Positions 1-10,093 are shown, counted from the first letter of the stretch. The stretch: 64,000 nt of DNA from Macrococcoides goetzii (GCF_002742385.2 NZ_MJBI02000004.1:1-64000), one strand, 5' to 3'. Translations and numbers: made by a program. The notes: generated by a model from the sequence alone, not told the origin.

Positions 1-350
1 AGTAATCTTTCTTGCTTTATTATATTACATCGTTATGAACATAGTTTCAAGTGCAAGTTTTACACTTTTTCACTTTGTTAATTTCGATGTCTTAAAGCTG
101 TGCATCACTTGTTTTCAGCGACTTTTATATCTTATCAAGATGGATTACTTTCGTCAATACCTTTTATCAATTTTTTTATCTTTATTTAGTTTTTAATGTA
201 AACTATAGTAATTCCTTTGATGATATTATTTTATCTTAGTACTTATTCAATCTGTTTCTTCTGTACTTTTATAAAGAATATACAGTTAAGTGAGATAATC
301 ATTTATTAATATGATATAATGCTTTTCAGTATTATATAGGAGATGATGGT
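1..350. other. AT-rich left flank without a gene
   Basis: No open reading frame or structured RNA could be supported here. The minus strand carries a TATAAT hexamer (bases 19-24) that would point out of the window. In Bacillus subtilis an rRNA operon lies beside perR-ygzB, so this could be an rRNA operon flank, but nothing in the bases proves it. Confidence 0.3.
312..320 (+). promoter_or_regulatory. Extended -10 promoter of ygzB
   Basis: TGATATAAT fits an extended -10 element (TG, one base, TATAAT). No good -35 hexamer is present at 17 bases, as is common for extended -10 promoters. It lies 30 bases before the TTG start of ygzB. Confidence 0.5.
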
Positions 351-773
351 TTGAAATTATTCAATAAAAAACCGACAAGCAAGATTAATCGCATCCGTTC
401 ATGGGCACTCGGCTTAATCTTCCTGGCAATGATCGTTATGTATATCGGTTCTGCAATCTTTTACTTTTACCATAGTCAACTGATCTTTTCTCTGTTCTTA
501 TTATTAGGAACGATTCTTTTCTTAATTAGTTTCGTTGTTTATTTCTGGATTGGAATGCTTTCAACAAAGACCATTCAGGTGCGTTGTCCAAACTGTGAGC
601 ACTATACTAAAATGTTAGGTCGTGCTGATATTTGTGCAAACTGCAACCAGCCACTTACGTTAGATCCTACATTAGAAGGAAAAGAATTTAACGAAGATTA
701 TAACAACGCAAGAAAGAGTAAAGTATTAGAAGAAAAAGAAAAACAAGAAACTAATAACGATAGTAACTTGTAG
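351..773 (+). CDS. ygzB: YgzB-like UPF0295 membrane protein
   Basis: 140-residue membrane protein of the UPF0295/DUF2614 family, function unknown. Two transmembrane helices lie at about residues 16-38 and 43-68. A cytosolic zinc-ribbon follows with two CxxC pairs (CPNC near 79 and CANC near 95), and the tail is charged and lysine-rich. Translation starts at TTG; AGGAG eight bases upstream decides this, because the nearby ATG triplets are out of frame or too close. It lies convergent to perR, as the gene does in Bacillus, and shares its terminator. Confidence 0.85.
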   Translation: MKLFNKKPTSKINRIRSWALGLIFLAMIVMYIGSAIFYFYHSQLIFSLFLLLGTILFLISFVVYFWIGMLSTKTIQVRCPNCEHYTKMLGRADICANCNQPLTLDPTLEGKEFNEDYNNARKSKVLEEKEKQETNNDSNL

Positions 774-786
774 AATATTTAATAAC

Positions 787-821
787 AAAAAAGGAAATCG
801 CTATTTGCGATTTCCTTTTTT
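787..821. terminator. Bidirectional terminator of ygzB and perR
   Basis: A perfect 15-bp stem (A-rich, GGAAATCGC core) with a 5-base loop is flanked by A and T runs on both sides. The last codons and the stop of perR are encoded inside the stem. Confidence 0.85.
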
Positions 822-1262
822 GTTCATACATTCTGGACATACACCATAAATCTCCATACGATGATGTGTCACTGCAAAGCTTGTAATATGTTGAGCGATA
901 TTCTCTACTTCATCAAGTCTAGGATAGTGGAAATCAGTAATCTTACCACATTCACTACATATAACGTGATAGTGGTTATCTGTTTCAAAATCAAAACGAC
1001 TTGCTGCATCTCCATATGTGAGTTCTTTAACTAAACCGCTGTCTTTAAAAACTTTTAAATTGTTATAGACAGTTGCTACACTCATGTTCGAAAACTGTGG
1101 AGATAACGCTTTATATATTTCATCGGCAGTAGGATGACTATTAGATTCGATTAAAAATCTAAGTACTGCCTGTCTTTGCGGTGTTATTCTCACGCCAGTT
1201 TTTCGTAAACTTTGAATCGCATCGTCAAGCATATGTTCCATATTCATTTCAGCTGACATCAT
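801..1262 (-). CDS. perR: Peroxide-responsive repressor PerR (Fur family)
   Basis: 153-residue metal-dependent repressor that senses peroxide by iron-catalysed histidine oxidation and represses antioxidant and iron-storage genes. The N-terminal winged helix (about residues 1-85) contains [13 protein letters not shown] and the VATVYNNLK recognition region. The dimerisation domain has the regulatory His/Asp ligands (HPTADE, NHYHV) and two structural zinc CxxC pairs (CSEC near 108 and CPEC near 142). The start has two adjacent ATG codons after GGGGTG; either could be used. A PerR-like box just upstream suggests autoregulation. The 3' end runs into the shared terminator. Confidence 0.95.
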   Translation of the reverse strand: MMSAEMNMEHMLDDAIQSLRKTGVRITPQRQAVLRFLIESNSHPTADEIYKALSPQFSNMSVATVYNNLKVFKDSGLVKELTYGDAASRFDFETDNHYHVICSECGKITDFHYPRLDEVENIAQHITSFAVTHHRMEIYGVCPECMNKKGNRK

Positions 1263-1279
1263 AACACCCCTTTCCTACT

Positions 1280-1294
1280 TTATATTAATTCTAT
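1280..1294 (-). promoter_or_regulatory. Candidate PerR box upstream of perR
   Basis: On the minus strand ATAGAATTAATATAA matches 12 of 15 positions of the Bacillus PerR box TTATAATTATTATAA. It is 18 bases before the perR start, so it would overlap the promoter and support autoregulation. A close relative of this box sits before bcp. Confidence 0.5.
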
Positions 1295-1389
1295 TTTACA
1301 TTCTTTTTTTCAAAAATGTCAAATAGACAATTTCGGGATGTAATGATAGTCCTATGTATCTCGCTTATTTATTGCAGTTATCGATGATC

Positions 1390-2340
1390 TCAATACCCCT
1401 TTGAAACATCGACTTTATTCACAAAATCCGCTTCGTTTTCTATACCAACAGACAAATTCTTCTTAAAGATTTCTGTTGCTCGTCGGTTGTAATGAACACT
1501 GTTCCCAGTAATATGCGGTGTCATAATAACATTGTCTAATGCATAAAGTGGATTTGTCGGTTCAAGTGGTTCATTATAGTAAACGTCTAAACATGCTTTT
1601 CTAATAATTTTATCCTGCAAAGCTTTAATAAGTACTTCTTCTTTTGTAATTGTTCCTCTTCCGACATTTATAAATAAAGCATCCTCGCCCATCTTCTGAA
1701 AATCTTCTATCGTTAGTAAATCTATCGTTTTGTCTGTCTCTGGTAATACATTGACAATTATATCTGACTGAACGAACGCTTTTGCTCTGTCATCGATTGC
1801 GTATACTTCATCAAATCCCGAGATTTTTCTACCATCTGTATTAAGACCAATCACTTTCATACCGAAAGTTTTTGCGATATGTGCTGCATATTGCGGGATT
1901 TCACCTGTTCCGATAAAGGTAATCGTTTGTTCAAATAACTCTTTATGACGAATCTTTGTTTTATATCCTTTTTCTTGCTGTAGTTCATAGTAAGGAATTA
2001 CATTTTTATAATCCGTCATAATATAGCTGAATATATACTCAGAAATCTGGATTTTATGCACTCCACGCGCGTTAGTTAATGTGATTCCTTTGTCATTGAT
2101 AAGGGATAGTGGCAATTTATTAACACCTGCTGCATACCATGCAATCCATTTTAAGTTTTTCGCTTTATTGATAATTGTTTCATTCAGCTTAGAATCATAA
2201 GTAATGATGACTTCCATCGTTTGAATATCTTCATCTGTTAAAAGATCAAATCCTTCACGCTGGATAAATTGATGTTCTGGATATTGTTCTCTTAATTCGT
2301 CTATCAATTCTTTTAGATCAATCGTAGAAATCACTTTCAT
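1390..2340 (-). CDS. D-2-hydroxyacid dehydrogenase family protein
   Basis: 316-residue NAD(P)-dependent oxidoreductase of the phosphoglycerate dehydrogenase-like family. The Rossmann domain contains FIGTGEIPQ near residue 142. The catalytic triad is visible: Arg in NVGRGTI (near 227), Glu in YYNEPLEP (near 256) and His in TPHITGNS (near 275). The N-terminal half is the weakly conserved substrate-binding part, so the substrate cannot be named. AAGGAG precedes the ATG. It starts 12 bases after bcp and is probably cotranscribed with it, which hints at a role tied to the peroxide regulon. Confidence 0.85.
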   Translation of the reverse strand: MKVISTIDLKELIDELREQYPEHQFIQREGFDLLTDEDIQTMEVIITYDSKLNETIINKAKNLKWIAWYAAGVNKLPLSLINDKGITLTNARGVHKIQISEYIFSYIMTDYKNVIPYYELQQEKGYKTKIRHKELFEQTITFIGTGEIPQYAAHIAKTFGMKVIGLNTDGRKISGFDEVYAIDDRAKAFVQSDIIVNVLPETDKTIDLLTIEDFQKMGEDALFINVGRGTITKEEVLIKALQDKIIRKACLDVYYNEPLEPTNPLYALDNVIMTPHITGNSVHYNRRATEIFKKNLSVGIENEADFVNKVDVSKGY

Positions 2341-2352
2341 AGCTTTCTCTCC

Positions 2353-2808
2353 TTATCGTAAAACTGACTGAATATCATCCATTTGTTGTTTCACCTTAAC
2401 ACCATCAAAATATGCAATAACTTTGTTATCTTCATCCAGAATAATCGTAGTTCTTACAATACCCATTGCTTCTTTGCCAAATGATTTTTTCAAACGATAA
2501 ATACCAAGTGCTTCTGAATACTGATAGTTATCATCAACAAGTAAATCAAATTTCAAATTGTGCTTCTTAATAAAATTCGTATGTTTCGTTTTACTGTCCC
2601 CACTCACTCCGTAAATTTTTGCACCCAGTTCATTCAAATCTTCAAGATGATCATTAAAATCACAAGCTTGTGTTGTACATGTCGGTGTATTATCTCTAGG
2701 ATAAAAATATAATACCGTCTTTTGGCCAAGTAACGACTCATTTGTTACAACTTCTCCATTTTGATTTTCCATTGCAAATGCAGGTAAATTATCTCCAATT
2801 TTCAACAT
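2353..2808 (-). CDS. bcp: Thiol peroxidase Bcp (peroxiredoxin Q)
   Basis: 151-residue thioredoxin-fold peroxidase that reduces hydrogen peroxide and alkyl hydroperoxides with thioredoxin. The peroxidatic and resolving cysteines form the C-x4-C pair in TPTCTTQACDF near residue 45, after the YFYPRDNTP active-site strand. The start at MLKIGD is set by AGGAGG six bases upstream; a six-codon longer reading would include the ribosome site. bcp is PerR-controlled in S. aureus, and a PerR-like box lies just upstream here. It is divergent from gsaB and leads an operon with the dehydrogenase. Confidence 0.93.
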   Translation of the reverse strand: MLKIGDNLPAFAMENQNGEVVTNESLLGQKTVLYFYPRDNTPTCTTQACDFNDHLEDLNELGAKIYGVSGDSKTKHTNFIKKHNLKFDLLVDDNYQYSEALGIYRLKKSFGKEAMGIVRTTIILDEDNKVIAYFDGVKVKQQMDDIQSVLR

Positions 2809-2828
2809 ATTAATCCTCCTAATCAAAT

Positions 2829-2843
2829 TTTTATTAACTCTAT
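2829..2843 (-). promoter_or_regulatory. Candidate PerR box upstream of bcp
   Basis: On the minus strand ATAGAGTTAATAAAA matches 10 of 15 positions of the Bacillus PerR box, but 13 of 15 positions of the perR-proximal box at 1280-1294. The mutual similarity supports a shared operator more than either consensus match does. Confidence 0.42.
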
Positions 2844-2888
2844 GATAGACTAGTAGACGAAAATACTAAACAAAAAGAGGTTGATAAA

Positions 2889-4187
2889 ATGAATTTTACA
2901 AATTCTGAAAAAATACAGCAACGTGCAAATGAAGCAATCTTAGGTGGCGTAAACTCACCATCGCGTTCTTATAAAGCAGTTGGCGGCGGTGCGCCAGTAG
3001 TAATGGCACGTGGTGAAGGTGCATACTTCTACGATGTTGATGGTAATAAATATATTGATTATTTAGCAGCATATGGACCTATCATTACAGGACATGCACA
3101 TCCCCATATTACTGAAGCGATTAAGCGTGCAGCTGAAAATGGTGTATTATATGGTACGCCGACTGAACACGAAGTTGTGTTTGCTGAAATGCTGAAAGAA
3201 GCGATCCCTTCTTTAGAAAAGGTCCGTTTCGTAAACTCTGGAACCGAAGCAGTAATGACAACAATCCGAGTAGCACGCGCATTCACGAAACGCGATAAAA
3301 TTATTAAATTCGCCGGTTGTTATCACGGCCACTCTGATTTAGTACTTGTTGCTGCAGGTAGTGGTCCGTCACAACTCGGTACGCCTGACTCAGCTGGTGT
3401 ACCAAAGAGTGTAGCACAAGAAGTGATCACTGTTCCTTTTAATGATATTGAACAATTTAAAGAAGCCTTCCACCATTTCGGTGATCAGATTGCCGGAGTA
3501 TTAGTTGAACCGATTGTCGGTAACTTTGGAATCGTTGAACCGAAAGAAGGATTTTTACAAGCAGTAAATGATATCGCCCATGAACATGGTGCTTTAGTAA
3601 TCTATGATGAAGTAATTACCGCTTTCCGCTTCATGTATGGTGGTGCTCAGGATCTTTTAGGGGTAAAACCCGATTTAACTGCTTTCGGTAAAGTCATCGG
3701 TGGAGGATTACCAATTGGTGCATACGGTGGTCGTCAAGACATAATGGAACATGTGGCACCACTCGGACCAACATATCAGGCAGGTACGATGGCAGGAAAT
3801 CCATTAAGTATGCAGGCAGGTATTGCGTTACTTGAAGTCATTAAACAAGATGGTGTCTATGAAGAGCTAGACCGTCTTGGTAAAATATTAGAGGACGGTA
3901 TGTTAGCACTTATCAAAAAATATAATATTCGTGCAACAATCAACCGTTTAATGGGTGCAATGACCATCTACTTTACCGATGAAAAAGTTGTCAACTATGA
4001 ACAGGCAGAAAACACTGACGGTGAAGCATTTGCGAAGTTCTTTAAATTGATGCTGAACCAAGGGATTAACTTAGCACCTTCGAAGTATGAAGCATGGTTT
4101 ATTACAACTGAACATACAGAACAAGATATTCAGGAGACATTAAAAGCAGTAGAAAATGCATTTATGTCAATGACGGTTGAAAAATAA
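2889..4187 (+). CDS. gsaB: Glutamate-1-semialdehyde 2,1-aminomutase (GsaB/HemL2)
   Basis: 432-residue PLP enzyme that converts glutamate-1-semialdehyde to 5-aminolevulinate, the C5-pathway entry to haem. The PLP lysine is K268 in [10 protein letters not shown]; the cofactor loops NSGTEAVM (near 117) and YDEVITAFR (near 240) are intact, and length is normal for the family. AGAGG lies eight bases before the ATG. Firmicutes of this group often carry this second copy next to perR/bcp apart from the main hem operon; the paralog is not in this window. Its role next to peroxide genes may be haem supply for catalase, which is inference. Confidence 0.92.
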   Translation: MNFTNSEKIQQRANEAILGGVNSPSRSYKAVGGGAPVVMARGEGAYFYDVDGNKYIDYLAAYGPIITGHAHPHITEAIKRAAENGVLYGTPTEHEVVFAEMLKEAIPSLEKVRFVNSGTEAVMTTIRVARAFTKRDKIIKFAGCYHGHSDLVLVAAGSGPSQLGTPDSAGVPKSVAQEVITVPFNDIEQFKEAFHHFGDQIAGVLVEPIVGNFGIVEPKEGFLQAVNDIAHEHGALVIYDEVITAFRFMYGGAQDLLGVKPDLTAFGKVIGGGLPIGAYGGRQDIMEHVAPLGPTYQAGTMAGNPLSMQAGIALLEVIKQDGVYEELDRLGKILEDGMLALIKKYNIRATINRLMGAMTIYFTDEKVVNYEQAENTDGEAFAKFFKLMLNQGINLAPSKYEAWFITTEHTEQDIQETLKAVENAFMSMTVEK

Positions 4188-4241
4188 TTAAAATTCATGT
4201 ATAAGTGTACTATCAATCAAATAATGAGGTAGAGCTAACAA

Positions 4242-5327
4242 ATGAAATTAGGCGCACGTATTTTTAAAACCGGCATCGCTATCATCATTTCTTTATTCAT
4301 CGCACATGCAATTAATGCACCTGGTGCAATCGTAGCTGGTATCTCAGCATTATTTGCTATGCAGCCAAACGTCTATCGATCTTTTAAGACAATCATCGAA
4401 CAGTTTCAGGGGAATTTAATCGGCGCAGTATTAGCAGTTATTATGGCACATTTATTCGGATTTCATATCGTTATTATCGGTATCACATCGATAATTTTAA
4501 TATCAGTATTACAAAAATTAAACTTATCTCATGTAACGAGTCTTGCCGTCGTAACACAGCTCATCATAATGGATCACCAGGATGGCGATTTCTTTTTATC
4601 AGCTATCTACCGATTCACTTTTGTTATGATCGGCGTAGTAAGTGCCTTTGTCGTGAATACATTGTTCCTGCCACCTAAGTTTGAAACGAAGATGTATTAT
4701 AACTGTTTGAATATCAGTAGCGATATCTTTAAATGGATTCGACTTGAAATTAACGGTTCGACAGAATTTCATGCAGTAAAACGTGACATCGATGATATTC
4801 GAAGCAGAATCGAAAAAGTGGAAGAGCAATATAACTTATATAAAGAAGAACGTGCGTATTCAAAAAAAGGAAGTATTCGTAACATCAGGAAAAAAATTAT
4901 TTTTAAAGAAATCATTTTAGCGACACGACGTGCACATGATGTTTTGCGAAAATTACATCGCTATGAAAATGATATTATACATTTGCCCGAAGAGTTAAAA
5001 GTTCAGATTAAATTTGAGCTTGATGAATTAATGACGATACACGAGGAAATTTTAATGCGCGTAACTCAAAAAGTTCCAGCGACTAAAATTGATGATAACT
5101 ACATGATTAACGAAGCGTTTAAAGAAAATATTCTTGATGCATTTCTAAAAGAAATTGAACAACAGCAATCACCTGAATATAGTAAAGAACATGTTTTAAT
5201 TGTTATCGGTACTATTTTTGATTATCGAGACCGATTAGAACATCTCGACCGCATCACACATAGTTTCTATAAATACCATAAAGAAGATAAAAAGATCACG
5301 ATAGCAAACGAAAATATCGATTATTAA
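4242..5327 (+). CDS. FUSC/aromatic acid exporter-like membrane protein (YgaE position)
   Basis: 361-residue membrane protein of the aromatic-acid exporter-like (ArAE_1, DUF939) family. About five or six transmembrane helices occupy residues 8-145; the second half is a long cytoplasmic helical domain with likely coiled coils (near 180-215). The substrate is unknown. It follows gsaB by 54 bases and occupies the place of ygaE in Bacillus. A related protein lies at 29447-30442. The start ATG is preceded by GAGGTAGAG. Confidence 0.75.
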   Translation: MKLGARIFKTGIAIIISLFIAHAINAPGAIVAGISALFAMQPNVYRSFKTIIEQFQGNLIGAVLAVIMAHLFGFHIVIIGITSIILISVLQKLNLSHVTSLAVVTQLIIMDHQDGDFFLSAIYRFTFVMIGVVSAFVVNTLFLPPKFETKMYYNCLNISSDIFKWIRLEINGSTEFHAVKRDIDDIRSRIEKVEEQYNLYKEERAYSKKGSIRNIRKKIIFKEIILATRRAHDVLRKLHRYENDIIHLPEELKVQIKFELDELMTIHEEILMRVTQKVPATKIDDNYMINEAFKENILDAFLKEIEQQQSPEYSKEHVLIVIGTIFDYRDRLEHLDRITHSFYKYHKEDKKITIANENIDY

Positions 5328-5350
5328 AAAGCAGTCTTTCGACTGCTTTT
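5326..5350. terminator. Bidirectional terminator
   Basis: AAAAAGCAGTC, four-base loop, GACTGCTTTTTT. It separates the FUSC-type gene from the convergent glycosylase gene. Confidence 0.85.
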
Positions 5351-5355
5351 TTAAT

Positions 5356-5961
5356 TTATGCTTTCCAGCCATTTTTCTCTTCAGGTTTAACCCTGTCTTT
5401 TGAAACGTAAGGATTGCCCTTTACAGTAAATCGATATAAATATTCTACTGCTTCTTCTTTATTATCGATACCGATGCGTTTGCTTTCTATTATTTGCGCT
5501 GGCACCTTACCTTCAGATAACTGAATAGGTCCTTCATTTAACCGTGTCCCATTATGTAAATCGCGCTTAACACCTAAACTTTGTGTTAATTTTCCTGGAC
5601 CATCAGTTATATTTACTGCTCTGCCCCGACGCTCAATCATCGTATCTATCCCTTCATCAGGTTCAATCGCTCTTATCAATACTCCTTCTGGTCTTGTAGC
5701 ATCACGTGTTATAAAATTCATGCAGTGATGTCCATGCATCGTGTAGACATATACACCACCGTATTCTCGATACATCATTTCATTTTTTTTCGTACGACGT
5801 AATTGATAAGCATGTGCAGCTTTATCATCTTCTCCTAAATAGGCTTCTACTTCAGTTATATAGCCGCTTGTAAGCTTGCCGTCTATTTTTGTAGTAATTT
5901 TTTTACCGAGTAAATTTTTTGCAGCTAAAAGCGTGTCATCCTTAAGAAATGTTAAATCCAT
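5356..5961 (-). CDS. 3-methyladenine DNA glycosylase (AAG/MPG family)
   Basis: 201-residue base-excision repair enzyme that removes alkylated purines such as 3-methyladenine. Family landmarks are LLGKKI near 18, the catalytic-region TEVEAYLGEDDKAAHA (near 37-52), YVYTMHGHHCMNF (near 71) and GPGKLTQSLGV (near 121). The start MDLTFLKDD is chosen because GAGGTG sits seven bases upstream; an earlier in-frame ATG has no ribosome site. It stands alone, with terminators on each side. Confidence 0.9.
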   Translation of the reverse strand: MDLTFLKDDTLLAAKNLLGKKITTKIDGKLTSGYITEVEAYLGEDDKAAHAYQLRRTKKNEMMYREYGGVYVYTMHGHHCMNFITRDATRPEGVLIRAIEPDEGIDTMIERRGRAVNITDGPGKLTQSLGVKRDLHNGTRLNEGPIQLSEGKVPAQIIESKRIGIDNKEEAVEYLYRFTVKGNPYVSKDRVKPEEKNGWKA

Positions 5962-6052
5962 TAATATCACCTCATTCTTCATTTACCCTTACAATATCTT
6001 GATATGCAAATTTAATTTAGACTCAATTAAGAAATCATTCTAATAAATAAAG

Positions 6053-6086
6053 AAAAAGCGATAAACCCATATTGAGTTTATCACTT
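6053..6086 (-). terminator. Intrinsic terminator of the GltB-like gene
   Basis: On the minus strand AGTGATAAAC, an eight-base loop and GGTTTATCGC are followed by TTTTT. Confidence 0.8.
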
Positions 6087-6091
6087 TATAA

Positions 6092-7690
6092 TTAAACTGC
6101 TTCTTTTAAAGCTTTATACATTCTATTTACGTACTGCTCACCAGTGATAATCTCACCATTTTCAGTACGATATAACAAGTGTTTCGCTGTAATTTGTGTC
6201 GGACTTTCAACGCCGCATGCAGCAGCAAGATTAAATAAACCTTCATGCATACTGATAACATAATTGGTAACACGATACTGCTTTTCTTCTACAACTAAAC
6301 CTTTCTCTTTATCCGGATCAGTTGTTGCTACTCCAACAGGACAATCATTCGTATGACATTGTTGTGCCATAATACATCCGACACTCATCATCATCGCACG
6401 TGCAACTTGAACTAAGTCTGCGCCAAGACCAAGCGCAATCGCAACTTTATCTGGAGTAATCAACTTACCTGAAGCAATAATCTTAATATTATCACGCAGA
6501 CCATTCTCCACAAGTACTGCATTTAATATCGGTAATGCAGAGAATAATGGTAATCCTACTGTATCTTCTAATTCCTGATAAGTGGCACCTGTACCGCCTT
6601 CACCACCATCTAAAGTAATAAAATCAGGATAGATACCCGTTTCCTTCATATCTGCAACAAGACTATAAAGCATATCTAAATTACCGACAACCATCTTAAA
6701 TCCAACCGGCTTACCACTTAAATCCTGCAGTCTTTTTACGAAACGTAATAAATCAATATTATTCTCCATAAATGTAAATCGATTCGGTGAGTTAATTGTC
6801 GTATAAGGTTTAACGTTTCGGATCATCGCTATTTCTTCAGTTACTTTATCTGCTTCAACGTGACCCCCACGTGTCTTTGCTCCTTGCGCAAGTTTAATCT
6901 CAAATGCTTTTACATACGCATTATGTGCTTTTTTCATAAACTGTTCTTCACTGAAATTCCCATCCTCATCACGAACTCCAAACAAGCCAGGTCCGATTTG
7001 AAAGATAATATCTGTATGACCGCTTAAATGATGATCACTTAAACCACCTTCACCCGTATTCATCCAAGTACGTGCAAGACCTAAACCTTTTGACAGTGCA
7101 GAAATGGCGTTTTTACCAAGTGCGCCATAACTCATTCCAGATTGACCGATTAAACGCTTTACATGAAATGGATATTTACAGTTTTGGCCAAGTACAACAG
7201 CATGTTCATCAGAAAGCAGATATGGATCTACAACTTCACTTTCACGATGCTCTTTTCTTGAGAATAACCCTTCTGAATCCAGTTTATAAACTTTCGTATC
7301 TATCTTTTCTGCCTGATCAATAGCAAGTTCGTTTGGTTGTTTCGGGAAAATTGAATTCTGAATATAGAATCCTGGTGCATTAAAGTCACGTCTTGAGCCG
7401 AATCCGCCGATACGTGATTTATATTTCCCTGCTTTTACAACATCTAAATAATCTTTTCTTGAAAAAGGTGTCGATTCATTATCTGACTGAATTAAATATT
7501 GTCTCATTTCTGGTCCAATCTTCTCAAAGAAATAACGGACACGCCCTAACACTGGATAATTTCTTAAAATACTATGCTGACTTTGCTTCTTATCCACAAA
7601 TATAAGTGAAAATACCCCAATCGCAACAATCAGTATCAGTATCAAAAGAATTGTATCCACAATCAATTGAATGGTTTGTAACAAATCCAC
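6092..7690 (-). CDS. FMN-binding glutamate synthase-family protein
   Basis: 532-residue flavoprotein related to the central FMN/3Fe-4S domain of glutamate synthase (GltB), without the glutaminase domain. Residues 8-30 form a transmembrane anchor. The FMN barrel spans roughly 150-490, with GQSGMSYGALG near 183, DGGEGGTGA near 364 and a Cys-rich loop CIMAQQCHTNDCP near 442 that fits the 3Fe-4S site. It probably does not make glutamate by itself; the electron donor and substrate are unknown. It starts at GTG, with AGGGGGT seven bases upstream. It is monocistronic. Confidence 0.85.
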   Translation of the reverse strand: MDLLQTIQLIVDTILLILILIVAIGVFSLIFVDKKQSQHSILRNYPVLGRVRYFFEKIGPEMRQYLIQSDNESTPFSRKDYLDVVKAGKYKSRIGGFGSRRDFNAPGFYIQNSIFPKQPNELAIDQAEKIDTKVYKLDSEGLFSRKEHRESEVVDPYLLSDEHAVVLGQNCKYPFHVKRLIGQSGMSYGALGKNAISALSKGLGLARTWMNTGEGGLSDHHLSGHTDIIFQIGPGLFGVRDEDGNFSEEQFMKKAHNAYVKAFEIKLAQGAKTRGGHVEADKVTEEIAMIRNVKPYTTINSPNRFTFMENNIDLLRFVKRLQDLSGKPVGFKMVVGNLDMLYSLVADMKETGIYPDFITLDGGEGGTGATYQELEDTVGLPLFSALPILNAVLVENGLRDNIKIIASGKLITPDKVAIALGLGADLVQVARAMMMSVGCIMAQQCHTNDCPVGVATTDPDKEKGLVVEEKQYRVTNYVISMHEGLFNLAAACGVESPTQITAKHLLYRTENGEIITGEQYVNRMYKALKEAV

Positions 7691-7750
7691 AAAAAATACC
7701 CCCTATGTATAATATATATATCATACAATAGAGGGCTCAAACACTCCACA

Positions 7751-9496
7751 CTATTCTGCTTCTAAATGCTGAATTGAATATAAATTATAATAGTGTGAGC
7801 GGTTGTTCATTAATTCCTGGTGCGTTCCAATTTCAACTATCTCACCGTTCTGAATCACAACAATTTTATCTGCATGTGTAATCGTAGATAGTCTGTGTGC
7901 GACAATCACGGTTGTTCTATCTTTCGATAATGTTTCCAGCGCTTCCTGAATAACCGCTTCACTTTCAAGATCAAGTGCACTTGTCGCTTCATCCAGAATT
8001 AATATCGGTGGATTCTTCAGGAATACACGAGAAATAGCTACACGTTGTTTTTGGCCACCAGATAATTTAACACCACGTTCACCAACTTCAGTGTCGTAAC
8101 CATCTGGTAAGCTCATAATAAAGTCATGCGCATTCGCAAGTTTTGCTGCATAGATCATTTCTTCCTCTGTCGCATTTGGTTTACCGAGTAATATATTTTC
8201 TCTTATTGATTCAGAGAACAGTATATTATCCTGCATGACCATACCAATTTGTGTTCTTAAACTTTCAATTGAATAATCCTTTAAAGGTACGTGATCAATT
8301 TCAATTTCACCGCTAGTCACATCATAGAATCTTGGTATTAAACTGATCATCGTCGACTTTCCGCCACCACTCATACCAACAAATGCAACGGTTTCACCGC
8401 TATTGATGTCTAGATTGACATGATGTAACACTTCTTCATCATCTTCATTATATTTAAATCCTACATTTTTAAATGTAATGTCACCATGCTGAACCTTGAT
8501 ATCACGTGCATGCGGTTCATCTTTGACATCATATGGCTCATCAAAGAGCTGGAACATACGGTCCATCGAAGCTAAACTTTGTGTCAGCGTTGTTGACGAA
8601 GATACTAATCGACGTAGCGGTCCGTATAAACGGTCGAGATAGGCGATAAAAGCTGCTAAACTTCCGACCGTTAAATTACCTTCGATCACTAGAAATGCAC
8701 CAAACCCTACGACAAGTAGCGGTCCGATATCCGTAATTGTATTAATGACTGCAAAACTTTTCGCATTCCATTTCGTATGGTCAGTTGCTTTCTTCAGGAA
8801 ATTTTTATTGCGTTTATTAAAGCGTTCATTCTCTTCCTCTTCAATTGCAAATGTCTTTATCACAGTCATCCCTTGTACTCGTTCATGTAAGAAACCTTGT
8901 ACTTCCGCTAGAGACTGACTTCGTGCACGCGTTAATTTGCGGAGATTACCAAAGAAGTAATAGATACTAAACATATAGAATGGGAAGACGATCAATGAAA
9001 TTAATGTTAATTTCACGTCCATCGTAAACATGATTGCAAGTGCGATGATGATTGTTACTAAATCCAGCCAGACGTTCATCAATCCAGTAACGATAAAGTC
9101 TTTCGTTGACTCTACATCGTTAATAACACGTGAAATAACTTCTCCAACTTTATTGTTAGCATAAAATCTGACACTAAGTGCCTGTAAATGTTTATAAAGT
9201 TTCTTTCTAATATCATATAATATTTTGTTACTTGTCCACTGTGCTAAATATTGTCTATAATACTCTACCGGCGGACGAATGACCACGAAGATAAATCCGA
9301 AGATTAATATCGCATTCATCAATGCTGACTTTTTCTCTTCAATTGTCATGGCACCATTACTGATGACATCATCGATCACATATTTAATCAGTAATGGGAT
9401 CAGTAACGGAATACCAAACTTCAGAATTCCGATGGCAATGGTTAAAATAATCAACATCCAGTATGGTTTAACAAACTGCATATACCGTTTTATCAT
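7751..9496 (-). CDS. Multidrug ABC exporter, Sav1866 type
   Basis: 581-residue half-transporter that works as a homodimer, exporting hydrophobic drugs or lipids with ATP. It is clearly orthologous to the structurally solved S. aureus Sav1866. The N-terminal six-helix domain (residues 1-320) carries [16 protein letters not shown]. The ATPase domain has Walker [10 protein letters not shown] (near 376), signature LSGGQKQR (near 480), Walker [13 protein letters not shown] (near 500) and the switch His in VAHRLST (near 534), all intact. AGGGAG precedes the ATG. It corresponds to B. subtilis ygaD and is separated from ntdP by a hairpin. Confidence 0.95.
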   Translation of the reverse strand: MIKRYMQFVKPYWMLIILTIAIGILKFGIPLLIPLLIKYVIDDVISNGAMTIEEKKSALMNAILIFGFIFVVIRPPVEYYRQYLAQWTSNKILYDIRKKLYKHLQALSVRFYANNKVGEVISRVINDVESTKDFIVTGLMNVWLDLVTIIIALAIMFTMDVKLTLISLIVFPFYMFSIYYFFGNLRKLTRARSQSLAEVQGFLHERVQGMTVIKTFAIEEEENERFNKRNKNFLKKATDHTKWNAKSFAVINTITDIGPLLVVGFGAFLVIEGNLTVGSLAAFIAYLDRLYGPLRRLVSSSTTLTQSLASMDRMFQLFDEPYDVKDEPHARDIKVQHGDITFKNVGFKYNEDDEEVLHHVNLDINSGETVAFVGMSGGGKSTMISLIPRFYDVTSGEIEIDHVPLKDYSIESLRTQIGMVMQDNILFSESIRENILLGKPNATEEEMIYAAKLANAHDFIMSLPDGYDTEVGERGVKLSGGQKQRVAISRVFLKNPPILILDEATSALDLESEAVIQEALETLSKDRTTVIVAHRLSTITHADKIVVIQNGEIVEIGTHQELMNNRSHYYNLYSIQHLEAE

Positions 9497-9516
9497 ATAA
9501 AAACTCCCTTAACAAA

Positions 9517-9549
9517 ATTAAATCAACCTAATAAGTAGGTTGATTTAAT
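9517..9549 (-). terminator. Terminator between ntdP and the ABC exporter
   Basis: A perfect 14-bp inverted repeat (ATTAAATCAACCTA) with a five-base loop, followed on the minus strand by a short TTTT run. It overlaps the stop of the DUF402 gene. Confidence 0.7.
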
Positions 9550-10093
9550 CTTTCATTCTTTTCTGGAAATGAAAACGCTCTTGCCAGACCTTTATGAAAT
9601 CCGGCGCAAATGGTCCCTTTTTCCTCTCAATCCATTGCTGCAAAATATCAACGTTTCGCCTCAGGATTTCATCAATCTCTTTTGGATAGTTCATCTGTTT
9701 CATATGCTGTTCATATTCATCTTCATCCAATAAGTGATACTTACCATTAGGATAAACTTTAATGTCTAAATCATAATCAATGTATTTAATGGCTTCTGTA
9801 TCATAAATAAATGGTGATGATAAGTTGCAGTAATAATACACACCATCTTCTCTAAACATACAAATAACATTAAACCAATACTCTGAATGAAAATACACGA
9901 TAGCTGGTTCTCTTGTAACCCATGTTCTACCGTCACTTTCAGTTACAAGCGTGCGATTATTACCCCCAATGATAACATGATTCGTCCCTTTTAAAATCGT
10001 TGTTTCAGACCAGACTCTGTGGATTTTCCCATTATGTTTATAACTTTGTATCTGCACATTCTGGCCTTCATTTGGTATGGATTCTTTGACCAT
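9545..10093 (-). CDS. ntdP: Nucleoside tri-/diphosphatase (UPF0374/DUF402, YgaC type)
   Basis: 182-residue protein nearly identical in pattern to the S. aureus Ntdp protein, a metal-dependent nucleoside tri-/diphosphatase. The beta-barrel core has [10 protein letters not shown] and [40 protein letters not shown] (near 113-138) supplies the acidic metal ligands. The ATG start [10 protein letters not shown] is preferred over an earlier GTG, because the earlier codon lies inside the AGGTGG ribosome site. It corresponds to ygaC beside ygaD. Confidence 0.9.
   Translation of the reverse strand: MVKESIPNEGQNVQIQSYKHNGKIHRVWSETTILKGTNHVIIGGNNRTLVTESDGRTWVTREPAIVYFHSEYWFNVICMFREDGVYYYCNLSSPFIYDTEAIKYIDYDLDIKVYPNGKYHLLDEDEYEQHMKQMNYPKEIDEILRRNVDILQQWIERKKGPFAPDFIKVWQERFHFQKRMKD

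Noticed and set aside
1-350. End or leader of an rRNA operon
   Set aside because: Suggested only by Bacillus gene order and a TATAAT on the minus strand; no rRNA or antitermination sequence could be recognised.
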